Part shown: positions 24,382 through 36,053 of the stretch, in pieces
How the letters are laid out: every line of letters begins with the position of its first letter
Numbering within the stretch: the first letter of the stretch is position 1
Assembly: GCA_003952965.2 (NCBI GenBank)
Contig: CM025852.1
Coordinates: 20,803,148-20,867,147, forward strand
DNA: 64,000 bases
Direction: 5' to 3'
From: Morella rubra
Taxonomy: Eukaryota; Streptophyta; Magnoliopsida; Fagales; Myricaceae
Notes under the pieces: model-generated
Database searches by the model: none
What the model was told of the DNA's origin: nothing
What the model saw: only the letters and a program-made list of their open reading frames with translations
Made by a program: the position numbers and the translations under genes

Positions 24382-25485
24382 TCAAAAACTCGACGAGACC
24401 GGATGAGCTAAACCGGACTCGGTGGAGTCCGTGTCCTTCTTCCGCCGCATCTCCAGCACTTTGCGGTGATGGTTCGAGTGCAATTCGCTCGAGAATGTCG
24501 GGCTACATGCTGGTCTGTACTCGGGCAGTAGCCGGCCCGACTTGAACCGGACACCACAAGCGTTGCAAAGGGTCTTGGCTCCGAGCGGGCCGGTTCTCCA
24601 CTGTGGAGTCTTCTGGACACCGCAATGGCTGCACCGCCTCGGCGGCTGGGCCCCACCGCTCCCAGACGCCCCCTCTGCTGCCGGTCTCTTCTTCTGCTTC
24701 TTCACCAGCAGTTTCGAGTCCAAGTTAACAGGCTCCACTGGTTCGGCGTTATGCGCAGTGTTCGCGCAAATGAGCCAAGGGCTCGATGGAGACGAAGAAG
24801 AGGTTGAAGACGTTGAACTCGAGGACGACTCGGTCAGCGAAGGGGACTTAAATGACCAAACTCGGCCGCCGGTCCTCGTGCGCTTACTTCTAGCCTTGGC
24901 CGGAACGGGAGTCTTGAAGCATGGCTTCGCAAGGTCCGGTTCCGGTTCAGGCCCCTGGTTCCTCGGCTTCTCGGCTAAAATTCCAGGAGGGTAAAGGGTT
25001 GAGAATTCCGAGAATGAATCCTCAACAAAATGGGACAGCCATTCGAGGTTCGCTAAATCATCCGCCTGTTCAAAAAGGCGGTACCTTTGGTCAATAACTG
25101 CCCGGCAAATCCTTCAAAAAAAGTTTTTTTATCTGAAAGATAGAAGGTAGACAAAGGAAAATGGTACCGGAACGCTCAGTTCGGAGCCAAACTCGTCTTT
25201 GGCGGAGAAAGTGATGGTGGCGAGGGAATTTTGGTTGTCTTGTTGAGGAGAAACAGAGGCGAAGCCCTTATCTTCTTCCTCCTCGTCTTCTCCTTCTACC
25301 GGCTCTTCGTTCACAAACCCATCTTCGTTAGACAAGTCAAGCAGTTCGTCCACAAACAAGTCATCGCAACCCACGCCATTTTGTCCATTCACGGGCCACA
25401 TATCTTCAAAAAGCACTTGTGGGGTTGATTTCCCGGCCATTTCCTTCCTCAAACTGGTTTTCAACGCCGCTTCCCCGCATTCCAT
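24382..25485 (-). CDS. GATA zinc-finger transcription factor, plant subfamily I (arm 1 copy)
   Basis: Two exons on the minus strand: 25485-25168, a 102-bp intron 25167-25066 with GT/AG ends, and 25065-24382. The frame is intact and gives 333 residues. Residues 251-276 form one class-A GATA finger, C-x2-C-x18-C-x2-C (Cys 251, 254, 273, 276), followed by the basic [16 protein letters not shown] tail typical of plant GATA factors. The N-terminal part has the [15 protein letters not shown] motif (41-55) and an acidic run (61-73). After the splice comes the conserved [13 protein letters not shown] block (113-125). A serine-rich stretch (about 184-201) and a basic KKQKKR (228-233) lie before the finger; the latter may be the nuclear localisation signal. 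The family binds GATA motifs in light-, growth- and metabolism-responsive promoters. It is probably closest to the GATA5/6/7 type, not proven here. Confidence 0.92.
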
Positions 25486-25497
25486 TTCCGTTTCTGC

Positions 25498-25611
25498 CTA
25501 GAAAACACAGACACATAAAACCAAAACATTTACAACATTCAAAAACAAAACCGTTGGCAAAAAACAAAAAAAAAAAAAAAATCTTCATTTCCACTGCCCG
25601 AAAGGTCGAAC
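25498..25611 (-). other. candidate 5' UTR intron of GATA gene (arm 1)
   Basis: On the minus strand CAG|GTTCG precedes a T-rich stretch ending TTTTCTAG|GC, just 12 bp before the ATG. Splicing here would remove an upstream ATG. Inferred from splice consensus only. Confidence 0.4.
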
Positions 25612-25828
25612 CTGTATAGAAGGATTGTGAGAGAAAATAAGAGAAGTGGTCGCAGTGGTTGCAGAGGGAAGGATAGAAGAAGTAAAGGTGTGGAATTGGG
25701 AGAAAAAGGGGTGGTGAGTTCGGTAAAGCATTGAATGAGGGCTGAAAGCGTCCGTGGACCTTACTAAAAAGTGCCCGTTTCTTCACTCTCTCTCTCTTAG
25801 ATTTTCTGCTTTTTATCTCACTTCCCTG

Positions 25829-25836
25829 TATTTATA
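25829..25836 (-). promoter_or_regulatory. TATA box of GATA gene (arm 1)
   Basis: TATAAATA on the minus strand, ~345 bp upstream of the ATG and followed by a pyrimidine/GA-rich leader. Matches 29808-29815 in arm 2. Confidence 0.5.
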
Positions 25837-27216
25837 CTTCCGATAAACATTAGGTTAGAAAGTGCATATAACGCCCTCCACATCAGTCATTAACCTGTGA
25901 TTCCTCTCAATCCAAAATTACGAGGAACTGCCACCGACTGGTTTAATGACCGGGTCGGGGTTTTCTAGATTTGGTAGGCCAAGTCGGACCATTATCCACA
26001 GGTTGCCTCCAAATCTATGAACCTTCCGTTTCAAACAATTTCGAATATAAAAGGTGAGCGCAATTGGATACGGTGCTGTCCGCCCTACCAAAAAAGCACG
26101 ATGCTGGCTATGGCCTAGGAAACCTCCACCTTTTCCCATCTTTTATTGTACTTTTGTTTGTGAGGGCAGTATTTGGCCGCTCTTCTTTTGACTAATTCAC
26201 GTCGCTGATCGCCGCTCGTTTTGGTTGGTCATCATTCTCGTGGTTTCCGTTTTTTTTTTTTTCGCTCATTGTTTTCCGTTACGTAATTAATCCCAAAAGC
26301 AGAGCGCAATCTTCGATTTCATATCAGTTTGTGCATCGCCCCCATGGATTTGGGTCAATTTATAACGCAAATGGCAAATTTTGAGAAGGCTAAAAGTTTT
26401 GCAGTATAGATTTTCAGTCATGTCACGAGTTTAATCCTCAAAGAAAATCTAATACGAGACCATGCGTCTCGTTCACTTTGCCTCTAATTCGCTTTAAACA
26501 ACTCAAAAAGAGTTTATTTGGAAACATTATCACGTGTCTTGTTTAGTTTGTAATTTTCAAACCATCTACCTAGTCCGAAGAACATGCCCCATGACTTATG
26601 ATTATCTAATTTATATAAGATTAGAGACCATATATATCTAAGGAATTGTTTGGAGAAAAACTCTGAAAAAATTGCTTCTATCGCTTGGTGAAAACATTAA
26701 ACTTCCCTTTTGACCAAATAAAACTTAAACGCATCAACAGTTACAATGCAAAAGTTTTAAGTAAGAGACGTTTGAAGCATTCTAAGTGATTCTACGTCAA
26801 GCATTAAGGGTGAAGAAATTTCCAAGACTGTTTATTGGATAGGAATCAATTTTTTTTCACTTGCTAAACGGCACAAGAGTTATACGGATTGGTCAGGGTA
26901 AAGGAATGAGTAAAAGAGAAGAAAATGCTCTCTAGCTGATTAACCTACTCCTTTCTTAAAACTCTATGGTCACGTTCCTTTATTTTTAACACCCCTTTTA
27001 TTTTTCCCGAGAACCATATAAATTCTGCTTAGGCCAGCTACGAATCCCAAGAAGCTTGTCCAATATTACACCCTTTTTATTTTTCTAGGTGTCCCCTTGC
27101 GAAAGTTTTGCTTGTTTTGTATCTAAATATATAATATAATTTTTTCAAAATATATAACTGGAGAAATTTGTTGCACTTAGGACTTGTATATCTTATTTGG
27201 ACTAATCTGACTATTA
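25837..27216. other. GATA upstream region, inner end of arm 1
   Basis: No gene recognised. A 73-codon open frame at 25918-26139 (-) recurs in arm 2 with one amino-acid change but lies in the promoter region and has no known domain. Confidence 0.45.
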
Positions 27217-28426
27217 TTATAGACCACTCGTCCTCCTATGAAATATAATGACGTGGGATCACTATAACTGCCTTCTGCGAGAAGACCCCCTATACATCCA
27301 ATCGGTAGAAAGGTCAATTCGAGAGCTACCATATTACCGCCATCTAGTGGCTCGTGAGTAGTGAGATATATAGGACGCGTAGTATCGGCCGTCCAGCAAT
27401 GTATCGTATCGTAACCTGGCGTGGTAACCAATCGCGAGTTATCGACTCCTACCTCTCTTCTCCCATATTAATAGATACACATATTCAAATGAAAAACAAC
27501 AAGCATCTGATCTGAGTGAGAGACCGAGAAGTGGGGTGGCGATGCCTATTGTTAAGAGAATACTGTGGACTGTTCTTCTCCTTGAAATATTTATAATTTA
27601 AGAATCCCAATCTATAAGACTCTACCATACGATACTTATGCGAGTCAATCCTCTCGTATGTATAATCTAATGATAACAATTGCTCTCTCCTCTCTAATAT
27701 CTACTACTAGACTGTCTTCTTTCCCCATATATAAGAAATGAAAGACTCTCTCGATGAGTAATGGTATGGTATGTCCTCCCAGAGTAGCTCCTTAATGAGA
27801 GTGTGGTGAAGAGGTTCTCTATATGATATAATATAACTTAAAATATATATAAAATATGACCTCTAGAGTAATAACATACATACATATACCGTCTCTGTCT
27901 CCCTCTCTCTCTGTGTTCTAAGTACTCACGAAAGCTCTCCTTTATATTAAGAAATATAAAATCCTCGTCTATATCTAATCACTTCTAGATATATAATGTC
28001 CTCTTTTTCTCACTGTCACGCTCATTTTCGTCAATTCCGAAATCACTTTTTTCTCTCACTCCCGATTACATTTAAATAAAATTTTGATAAAATTTTGAAA
28101 CCAAATGCCTTGTCAGAGAGTTGGATTTAAATTCTTAAAATTTCACCAAAACTAACATGCCCTTAGGCTTGATAATTAATGTCTTCTACTTTTCAATCGG
28201 GATTTTAAGTATTTATGAATTGTATTAAATATTTGGGTGTGAATTTAAATCATATTGTCACTAAACGAGTTATAAGCTTATCATAATTAAATTTGGTCCG
28301 GATCGGTCCGGGAACTTCTAATCTCAGGGAACTATTGGTAGCTCCTATGATTGACTATCTATCTAATTATAAGGTTCACGTGTCCAAAGTTTACTCATGT
28401 GCTCTTAATGTGATTAGTGCATTTTT
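27217..28426. other. central spacer (loop) of the giant inverted repeat
   Basis: 1,210 bp between arms 1 and 2. The left ~700 bp has an odd texture: many short CTCTCT, ATATA and GAGA runs and no match elsewhere in the window. The right ~400 bp (28020-28426) looks like ordinary AT-rich genomic DNA. Three weak but collinear blocks of the left part resemble the reverse complement of the right part: 27313-27331 with 28336-28354, 27462-27490 with 28211-28237, and 27583-27612 with about 28116-28145. The spacer may therefore be a degraded or poorly resolved extension of the palindrome. No gene. Confidence 0.7.
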
Positions 28427-29807
28427 TAATAGTCAGATTAGTCCAAATAAGATATACAAGTCCTAAGTGCAACAAATTTCTCCAGTTATATATTTTGAAA
28501 ATTATATTATATTATATATTTAGATACAAACAAGCAAAACTTTCGCAAGGGACACCTAGAAAAATAAAAAGGGTGTAATATTGGACAAGCTTCTTGGGAT
28601 TCGTAGCTGGCCTAAGCAGAATTTATATGGTTCTCGGGAAAAATAAAAGGGGTGTTAAAAATAAAGGAACGTGACCATAGAGTTTTAAGAAAGGAGTAGG
28701 TTAATCAGCTAGAGAGCATTTTCTTCTCTTTTACTCATTCCTTTACCCTGACCAATCCGTATAACTCTTGTGCCGTTTAGCAAGTGAAAAAAAATTGATT
28801 CCTATCCAATAAACAGTCTTGGAAATTTCTTCACCCTTAATGCTTGACGTAGAATCACTTAGAATGCTTCAAACGTCTCTTACTTAAAACTTTTGCATTG
28901 TAACTGTTGATGCGTTTAAGTTTTATTTGGTCAAAAGGGAAGTTTAATGTTTTCACCAAGCGATAGAAGCAATTTTTTCAGAGTTTTTCTCCAAACAATT
29001 CCTTAGATATATATGGTCTCTAATCTTATATAAATTAGATAATCATAAGTCATGGGGCATGTTCTTCGGACTAGGTAGATGGTTTGAAAATTACAAACTA
29101 AACAAGACACGTGATAATGTTTCCAAATAAACTCTTTTTGAGTTGTTTAAAGCGAATTAGAGGCAAAGTGAACGAGACGCATGGTCTCGTATTAGATTTT
29201 CTTTGAGGATTAAACTCGTGACATGACTGAAAATCTATACTGCAAAACTTTTAGCCTTCTCAAAATTTGCCATTTGCGTTATAAATTGAGCCAAATCCAT
29301 GGGGGCGATGGACAAACTGATATGAAATTGAAGATTGCGCTCTGCTTTTGGGATTAATTACGTAACGGAAAACAATGAGCGAAAAAAAAAAAAACGGAAA
29401 CCACGAGAATGATGACCAACCAAAACGAGCGGCGATCAGCGACGTGAATTAGTCAAAAGAAGAGCGGCCAAATACTGCCCTCACAAACAAAAGTACAATA
29501 AAAGATGGGAAAAGGTGGAGGTTTCCTAGGCCATAGCCAGCATCGTGCTTTTTTGGTAGGGCGGACAGCACCGTATCCAATTGCGCTCACCTTTTATATT
29601 CGAAATTGTTTGAAACGGAAGGTTCATAGATTTGGAGGCAACCTGTGGATAATGGTCCGACTTGGCCTACCAAATCTAGAAATCCCCGACCCGGTCATTA
29701 AACCAGTCGGTGGCAGTTCCTCGTAATTTTGGATTGAGAGGAATCACAGGTTAATGACTGATGTGGAGGGCGTTAGATGCATTTTCTAACCTAATGTTTA
29801 TCGGAAG
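28427..29807. other. GATA upstream region, inner end of arm 2
   Basis: Mirror of 25837-27216, no recognisable gene. Several substitutions distinguish it from arm 1, for example GGCTCAAT against GGGTCAAT and ATGCATCTAACG against GTGCATATAACG (reverse-complement reading). Confidence 0.45.
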
Positions 29808-29815
29808 TATAAATA
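29808..29815 (+). promoter_or_regulatory. TATA box of GATA gene (arm 2)
   Basis: TATAAATA about 345 bp upstream of the ATG at 30160. Confidence 0.5.
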
Positions 29816-30032
29816 CAGGGAAGTGAGATAAAAAGCAGAAAATCTAAGAGAGAGAGAGTGAAGAAACGGGCACTTTTTAGTAAGGTCCACGGACGCTTTC
29901 AGCCCTCATTCAATGCTTTACCGAACTCACCACCCCTTTTTCTCCCAATTCCACACCTTTACTTCTTCTATCCTTCCCTCTGCAACCACTGCGACCACTT
30001 CTCTTATTTTCTCTCACAATCCTTCTATACAG

Positions 30033-30147
30033 GTTCGACCTTTCGGGCAGTGGAAATGAAGATTATTTTTTTTTTTTTGGTTTTTTGCCAACGGTTTTGT
30101 TTTTGAATGTTGTAAATGTTTTGGTTTTATGTGTCTGTGTTTTCTAG
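30033..30147 (+). other. candidate 5' UTR intron of GATA gene (arm 2)
   Basis: ACAG|GTTCGA donor and TTTCTAG|GC acceptor with a T-rich tract between, ending 12 bp before the ATG. Splice-consensus inference only. Confidence 0.4.
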
Positions 30148-30159
30148 GCAGAAACGGAA

Positions 30160-31263
30160 ATGGAATGCGGGGAAGCGGCGTTGAAAACCAGTTTGAGGAA
30201 GGAAATGGCCGGGAAATCAACCCCACAAGTGCTTTTTGAAGATATGTGGCCCGTGAATGGACAAAATGGCGTGGGTTGCGATGACTTGTTTGTGGACGAA
30301 CTGCTTGACTTGTCTAACGAAGATGGGTTTGTGAACGAAGAGCCGGTAGAAGGAGAAGACGAGGAGGAAGAAGATAAGGGCTTCGCCTCTGTTTCTCCTC
30401 AACAAGACAACCAAAATTCCCTCGCCACCATCACTTTCTCCGCCAAAGACGAGTTTGGCTCCGAACTGAGCGTTCCGGTACCATTTTCCTTTGTCTACCT
30501 TCTATCTTTCAGATAAAAAAACTTTTTTTGAAGGATTTGCCGGGCAGTTATTGACCAAAGGTACCGCCTTTTTGAACAGGCGGATGATTTAGCGAACCTC
30601 GAATGGCTGTCCCATTTTGTTGAGGATTCATTCTCGGAATTCTCAACCCTTTACCCTCCTGGAATTTTAGCCGAGAAGCCGAGGAACCAGGGGCCTGAAC
30701 CGGAACCGGACCTTGCGAAGCCATGCTTCAAGACTCCCGTTCCGGCCAAGGCTAGAAGTAAGCGCACGAGGACCGGCGGCCGAGTTTGGTCATTTAAGTC
30801 CCCTTCGCTGACCGAGTCGTCCTCGAGTTCAACGTCTTCAACCTCTTCTTCGTCTCCATCGAGCCCTTGGCTCATTTGCGCGAACACTGCGCATAACGCC
30901 GAACCAGTGGAGCCTGTTAACTTGGACTCGAAACTGCTGGTGAAGAAGCAGAAGAAGAGACCGGCAGCAGAGGGGGCGTCTGGGAGCGGTGGGGCCCAGC
31001 CGCCGAGGCGGTGCAGCCATTGCGGTGTCCAGAAGACTCCACAGTGGAGAACCGGCCCGCTCGGAGCCAAGACCCTTTGCAACGCTTGTGGTGTCCGGTT
31101 CAAGTCGGGCCGGCTACTGCCCGAGTACAGACCAGCATGTAGCCCGACATTCTCGAGCGAATTGCACTCGAACCATCACCGCAAAGTGCTGGAGATGCGG
31201 CGGAAGAAGGACACGGACTCCACCGAGTCCGGTTTAGCTCATCCGGTCTCGTCGAGTTTTTGA
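30160..31263 (+). CDS. GATA zinc-finger transcription factor, plant subfamily I (arm 2 copy)
   Basis: Exon 1 30160-30477 (106 codons), a 102-bp intron 30478-30579 (GT...AG), exon 2 30580-31263. It encodes 333 residues with the same finger (Cys 251, 254, 273, 276), acidic N-terminal region and [13 protein letters not shown] block as the arm 1 copy; I see no amino-acid change by eye. The ATG at 30160 is the first in frame after the candidate UTR intron and sits in AAATGG context. The two GATA copies are head-to-head with 4.67 kb between start codons, spanning the central spacer, so each copy keeps ~1.4 kb of common upstream sequence and then meets the spacer. Confidence 0.92.
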
Positions 31264-32040
31264 GTAACCTAGAGTTTAAGAAACAGAACAGCATTAGGGA
31301 AACAGAGAGGGTGTTGTAGAAGAACCGGAAAATTAGCGAACCCGGTTCGTTACGGGCGCTGGTTAGTGTACATTTTTTCCGCGGTGGGTGAGTTAGGTTG
31401 TATTAGGCATGTAACTTATTAGGAGACTTTAATATTGTACCCTTTCAAATTAATTTTTTTTTCCTTTTATTTTATCCGTTTCTTATTTTGGTACAATTTC
31501 AAATAGCAAGAGGGTGAGAGGTTTGGGGGGCGGTTTGAGTGGATTGGGCTCTTCAGTTCTAAACCGCTCAATCTTTATTTGGGTGGCAGTTGGAAAGCAA
31601 AAACATTATGAACGTTTGTTTGTAGAAGGTGGGTGGGTGAAACAATTGTGTGGCTTTTAGGGTCACGCTCTCTCCATAGAATCTCCACCAGTAGGAAGGA
31701 CTCTTCGTTATCTTCAAAGTCCAAAGAGAGTGAGCCTTGTCTGCTTGGACAATGTCCTGTTTGTTCACCTTGTGCCCTTTCTTCGATTCTAACGTAATAT
31801 TATGGGTTTTGATGCTGTTTTGGACGAAAGTAGATAGCCAGTCAAATTTGGGTGTTCAAAATTTGAAACACACTCCATTGTCTTAATGGCTACTTGGGGC
31901 AAAGAGGGGGTGGGAAGACAATGCTATCTGCGCCAGTGTGGTGGATGAGATATGGGTCCCCAATAATTGCCCATTTATGTGTAAGACAGATAGGTCATTG
32001 GGACACCTAGCTTTGCATATCATAGTTGCATTACGGCGTA
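31264..32040. other. region downstream of GATA gene (arm 2)
   Basis: Mirror of 23605-24381; presumed 3' UTR and intergenic, nothing else recognised. Confidence 0.4.
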
Positions 32041-32194
32041 GCATTTTTTATCTATGTGTTGGATTAAGTCATAGCTACATTATCTAAAAAAAATTTCACC
32101 TTAAGTGCAACTAATAATGTGCCTTTTATTTGTGTGTTGGATTGAGTCATAGCTACCCTATCTTAAAAAGGATGTCAATGTAAATGCAACTAAT
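32041..32194 (-). repeat. two-copy ~79-bp tandem duplication (arm 2)
   Basis: Mirror copy of 23451-23604. Confidence 0.75.
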
Positions 32195-32363
32195 AAATGT
32201 TCATAGTAAGTGCAATTACAAAATGTACGGTTCGATCCAAATATTTCTATTTCCACCTTCATTTGGAGGTGATAGAATCAAACACTGTCACTTTGGATTG
32301 AGATGTGGTTGAGAATAAAAGCTATAGAAGTCACTTAAGTGATATTTGACATCATAAAATTTT

Positions 32364-32753
32364 GGAAAATATATTTTTTCATTCATAAATTAATATAAGT
32401 TTTGTACATTGTACCATAAACTATCCATGAGATATTGTATCTATAAACTACTAATCTCTAAAACATTGCACCCTTCCATTTATTTTTATCGTCAAATTGG
32501 ACGGAAATTGACTCTTTTTTAAATAAATGACAATTATATCCTTAAACATCGTAACAAGCTATTTGATTTTTCTAAGAGCATAATCGACATTTCGTATTAA
32601 AAAAAAAAATCAATTTTCGTCCAATTTCACCGGAAAAATAGACTGAGGGTGCTTAGGAATGAGTAGTTTGTGACTGCAATATCTCAAATGTGGTAGTTTA
32701 GGGTGCAAAGTGCAAAATAAGTAGTAGTTTGTGAGTGAAAAATATATTTTTCC
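32364..32753. mobile_element. MITE with long terminal inverted repeats (arm 2)
   Basis: Reverse-complement copy of 22893-23281, 390 bp because of a 1-bp insertion. It was duplicated with the arm and is not an independent insertion, since the flanks match too. Confidence 0.75.
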
Positions 32754-35700
32754 TTTGGCATTTTTAAAATTTATAGAAAATTTGATAGTGTTGTCATATT
32801 TAGGTAGATTAGATTTTTAGAAATTTTATGAATTTTTTAAAGATATTTTAATTATATATTTTTTTTATTGGTATTTGTATAAAAGTGTAGAAAAAGATGA
32901 TTTTAGAGATTTTTTTTAATAAAAAAATTAGATTTTGTAAAAAAAGAGATAGAAATATAATTTTATAGATTTTTTTTTATCAAGGTATTAATGTTTGTAT
33001 AGAGTTTTTTGAGATAACTAAGTATGTTTTTTTTTCTCAGATAAAGTTTGTTGAAAATCTTTACTTTCCAAATATTTCTCAAAAAGGTCAAAACTTACCT
33101 TAAAAATTTATATTTCAAGTTTTTATGAAGTTTTTTTGAGAGATCACTTTTATGGGTTATCAAAATTTTTAAGGATGTTGTTGTAAATTGAGTTTTACAA
33201 GAATTTATGAAAAAGTGTAAAGAAAGATTATTGGATGATTTTTTTAATAAAAAAATATTAAAGTTTGTAAAAAACTATGGAGAGATAATTTCATGAAGAT
33301 TCTTCAATAAAAAAAATGTTGGAGTTGGTGTGAAATGTCTTCAAATTTGTAAGAAAATTTTGAGATTTTGTTTTTCGTTTGATTTTTTTACTGTTTTAAG
33401 AATTTCTTAAGAAAGTAAAAAAATTTCTCTAACAAGTGACAAATTTTCTAGGAAAAACTTTTGAGAGATTGAATTTTAGGGTATTTATAAAAAGTTAGTG
33501 AATTTTTTTAAAGAGATTTGATTATAGATTAATTTTTGTTAGAATGTATGAAAGGGTGTTGCCGTGCATGTTTGTGTGAAATTTTTGAGATATTATTGTA
33601 ATTTGTTCAGCACTGAAAATTTTAATTTTTTGAAAAAAAAAATTCTTTAAAAACTGAAAACTTTGACTGGTTGAGTTACTAGGAATATCACCACCTAGTA
33701 ACTTCAAAATTGGTAGGAAGGGTTGAAGTGTCCGTAGAATTACCCCATTGATCATGCTGGACGGAAACCCATTTTTTCAAAGTGCAATTCAAATTCAAAC
33801 AGAGAGGCGCCATGGTGGAGGCAGACTTATGATGTATGGTGAATTAAAAAAATGGGTAATCATTAAATAATGCCATTTGTCAATTTTCGTGCTAAGTCAC
33901 CCGCTCTAGTTTTGAGTCGAATGCATGCAACTCACCTACTGTATCTTATAATCAAGACGAGTCAAAGTCACTCTTGTACTTCAGTAATTACTTGTACAAA
34001 TTAATTATTTGTTTGTGTTAGCATGCTTTGACTAATTATTAAATGTCGACATTAACTTCTAAAATATCTTATATATATAATCATGTAATTAATTCAATGT
34101 AGGGCCATGAGCTCCGCACGTGATTTTCTTCAACATTTCAGGCATTCGGTTTCCATCAAAATAGAACTTAACAAGAACTTACAAAGCATCAATTTTGGTA
34201 TTTTTGTCATGTCGAATATTCAAAAAAGTTCATAAATACATATTCTCAATCTGATGGGTTTTTTTTTTTCCAAAAAATAAAAAAATAAATAGAACTTCTC
34301 TGATAACCTATGCTATCTTTTTATGGTGTTATTTTTCTATATGTATTTATGTAATATCGATGAATAGATGGTATTTTTTCAAATTTATTTGGGGAAGAAG
34401 AAAATGGAAACATTAAGAGACAAAAAGATTAAAGAATGTGGAGAATTTCAACACTGTCCCTCCCATAATTGCTGCGTGGCATTCACATGATGGCTCTCTC
34501 CCACCAATTCCAACCACTTCCTACCGTCTATTATAGTGCAAGCAATACAAAAAGTAAGACAAGAGAGCATGGATCATCTACTTCTGTGGGGACTGCAAGT
34601 GACAAAATTTGCTTAGGTATAGGTAGGCTTCATACAATTATTTAACACGTATAGGGTTTTATGATTGTAGTCGACAAACTTTCGGTTCTTTGCCCAACTT
34701 AAATACAAAGGTACCTATAAAGTATGAAATGGCCTGACCAAAAGATCATATCTTTAAGAAAAATTACGATTGCTGTGACCATGATGGTATATAATCATTT
34801 AGAAGATATTTTGCATAAGAAGAGGCTCAAAATTGGTTGCCGACTTTTGTCTTTAGAAGGATCAGTAAAGTGGGACTTGGGGGGTTTTCTTGTGTGATTG
34901 ATTGGGAAAAACCCAAACGAGAAAAAAGCTTAAGCTTTCTTCTCCCACTCCCTCTCTCTCCCATTATCTGCGATGTGTTAGTGATCGGTGAGTCATGTGC
35001 CCACCTCACCTGACCTTTTTGACCATGATGTTTCTTCACATGCCTTTGGCTCTATGTTAATACAATATCTTCCTCCTTTTTAGATTGGCGTGTGAGTTTT
35101 TTTTTTATCTGTTTTATTTCTTGAATGCAGCCATATATATATATATATATATATGCGATGGCAGGTCATGAGAAATTTGGATTAGAGGCTCAAGAATTGA
35201 ATGTTTAATTACTTTAGCTACTAGCTAGCTACTTGGATGGTCTAATGATTGATGAGGGGAGTTCCCCAGAAAAGGGTGTGCGAGAGAAATAAGATGGCTT
35301 TTGGTCTCTTAAGGTGGTCCTGATCAGTGTTGGAATAACTTCCAAAAGCGACTCGTGTGCTGAGTTGGAGTCATTCCCAGCAGAATGCCACCTCCCTCCC
35401 ATGCACCCCAGTCGTAGCCTACGTACATGTAATTCTTTTCCTGAATTTCCTTGCTTGAATCCAAGTATTGAAACGAAATTGAGGTCATTCGAGATTGCAT
35501 ATATAACATAATGTAATTGTTAAAGCCGGAGAGGAAAAACGAAAGGGAAATAAGCTGTATATATATCTTTCTGGGCCAGAACCTATTTAGACGAGAGCTG
35601 AGCTAACATCATGTGAGCGGGCTATAGACGTTTCTAGGGCTCGATAGAGCTTAATGGTGTTAAAAAAAAAATTTGGGCCAAAAAGCGTGTCCAGAACTTA

Positions 35701-35919
35701 GAAAAAGCCGATGCCGATTAAGATACATATTAGGATATTGTCTTAATTCTGAATGTAAAAATCTCATATAGACATCGCCGATCAGATATATAGACAATTA
35801 CTCGATAAGCACTCAAAACAGATCAGAACTTTTTATTGCATCCTTTCCCACGCAATTGTATAACGGGCACTCCACTAACTCTCTCTATATATGTATATAG
35901 AATTTCACGGCAAAAGTTG
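32754..35919. other. intergenic region between MITE and GRP (arm 2)
   Basis: Mirror of 19729-22892: AT-rich degenerate tract next to the MITE and an (AT)n run near 35133-35154. No gene recognised. Confidence 0.45.
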
Positions 35920-35925
35920 TTTATT
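35920..35925 (-). terminator. candidate poly(A) signal of GRP (arm 2)
   Basis: AATAAA on the minus strand, mirror of 19723-19728. Confidence 0.45.
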
Positions 35926-36053
35926 AAGGAATAGTTTAACGAGCATGGGGAAATCATAAGAGGAGAGGTAACAACCTTTGCATTCATGCAGCCCCAATCT
36001 CATACACCCTCACAACGGCCTTTGCCTATGCCCTTCCGGCTCCAAGTGATTTT

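Larger units (their letters stand above)
563..27216 (+). repeat. arm 1 of a giant inverted repeat (~26.6 kb)
   Basis: Almost every base here recurs as reverse complement in 28427-54976, and its first ~9 kb recurs in direct orientation from 54977. Paired coordinates of arms 1 and 2 sum to about 55,679 near the outer end, 55,644-55,645 through most of the arm and 55,643 at the inner edge, so the arms are collinear with only small indels. The one larger shift (33 bp) falls at 3.86-3.95 kb, where a short block has been replaced. The arm contains F5H (-), GRP (+) and GATA (-). The match breaks at 27216, after CTGACTATTA. Confidence 0.95.

Noticed and set aside
25918..26139. 73-codon frame upstream of GATA, repeated at 29505-29726.
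   Set aside because: Lies in the promoter region upstream of the TATA box, has no known domain, and the arm-to-arm change is non-synonymous.
27177..27679. Two short minus-strand open frames in and beside the spacer.
   Set aside because: They cross the arm/spacer boundary or lie in the noisy part of the spacer, with no recognisable product.
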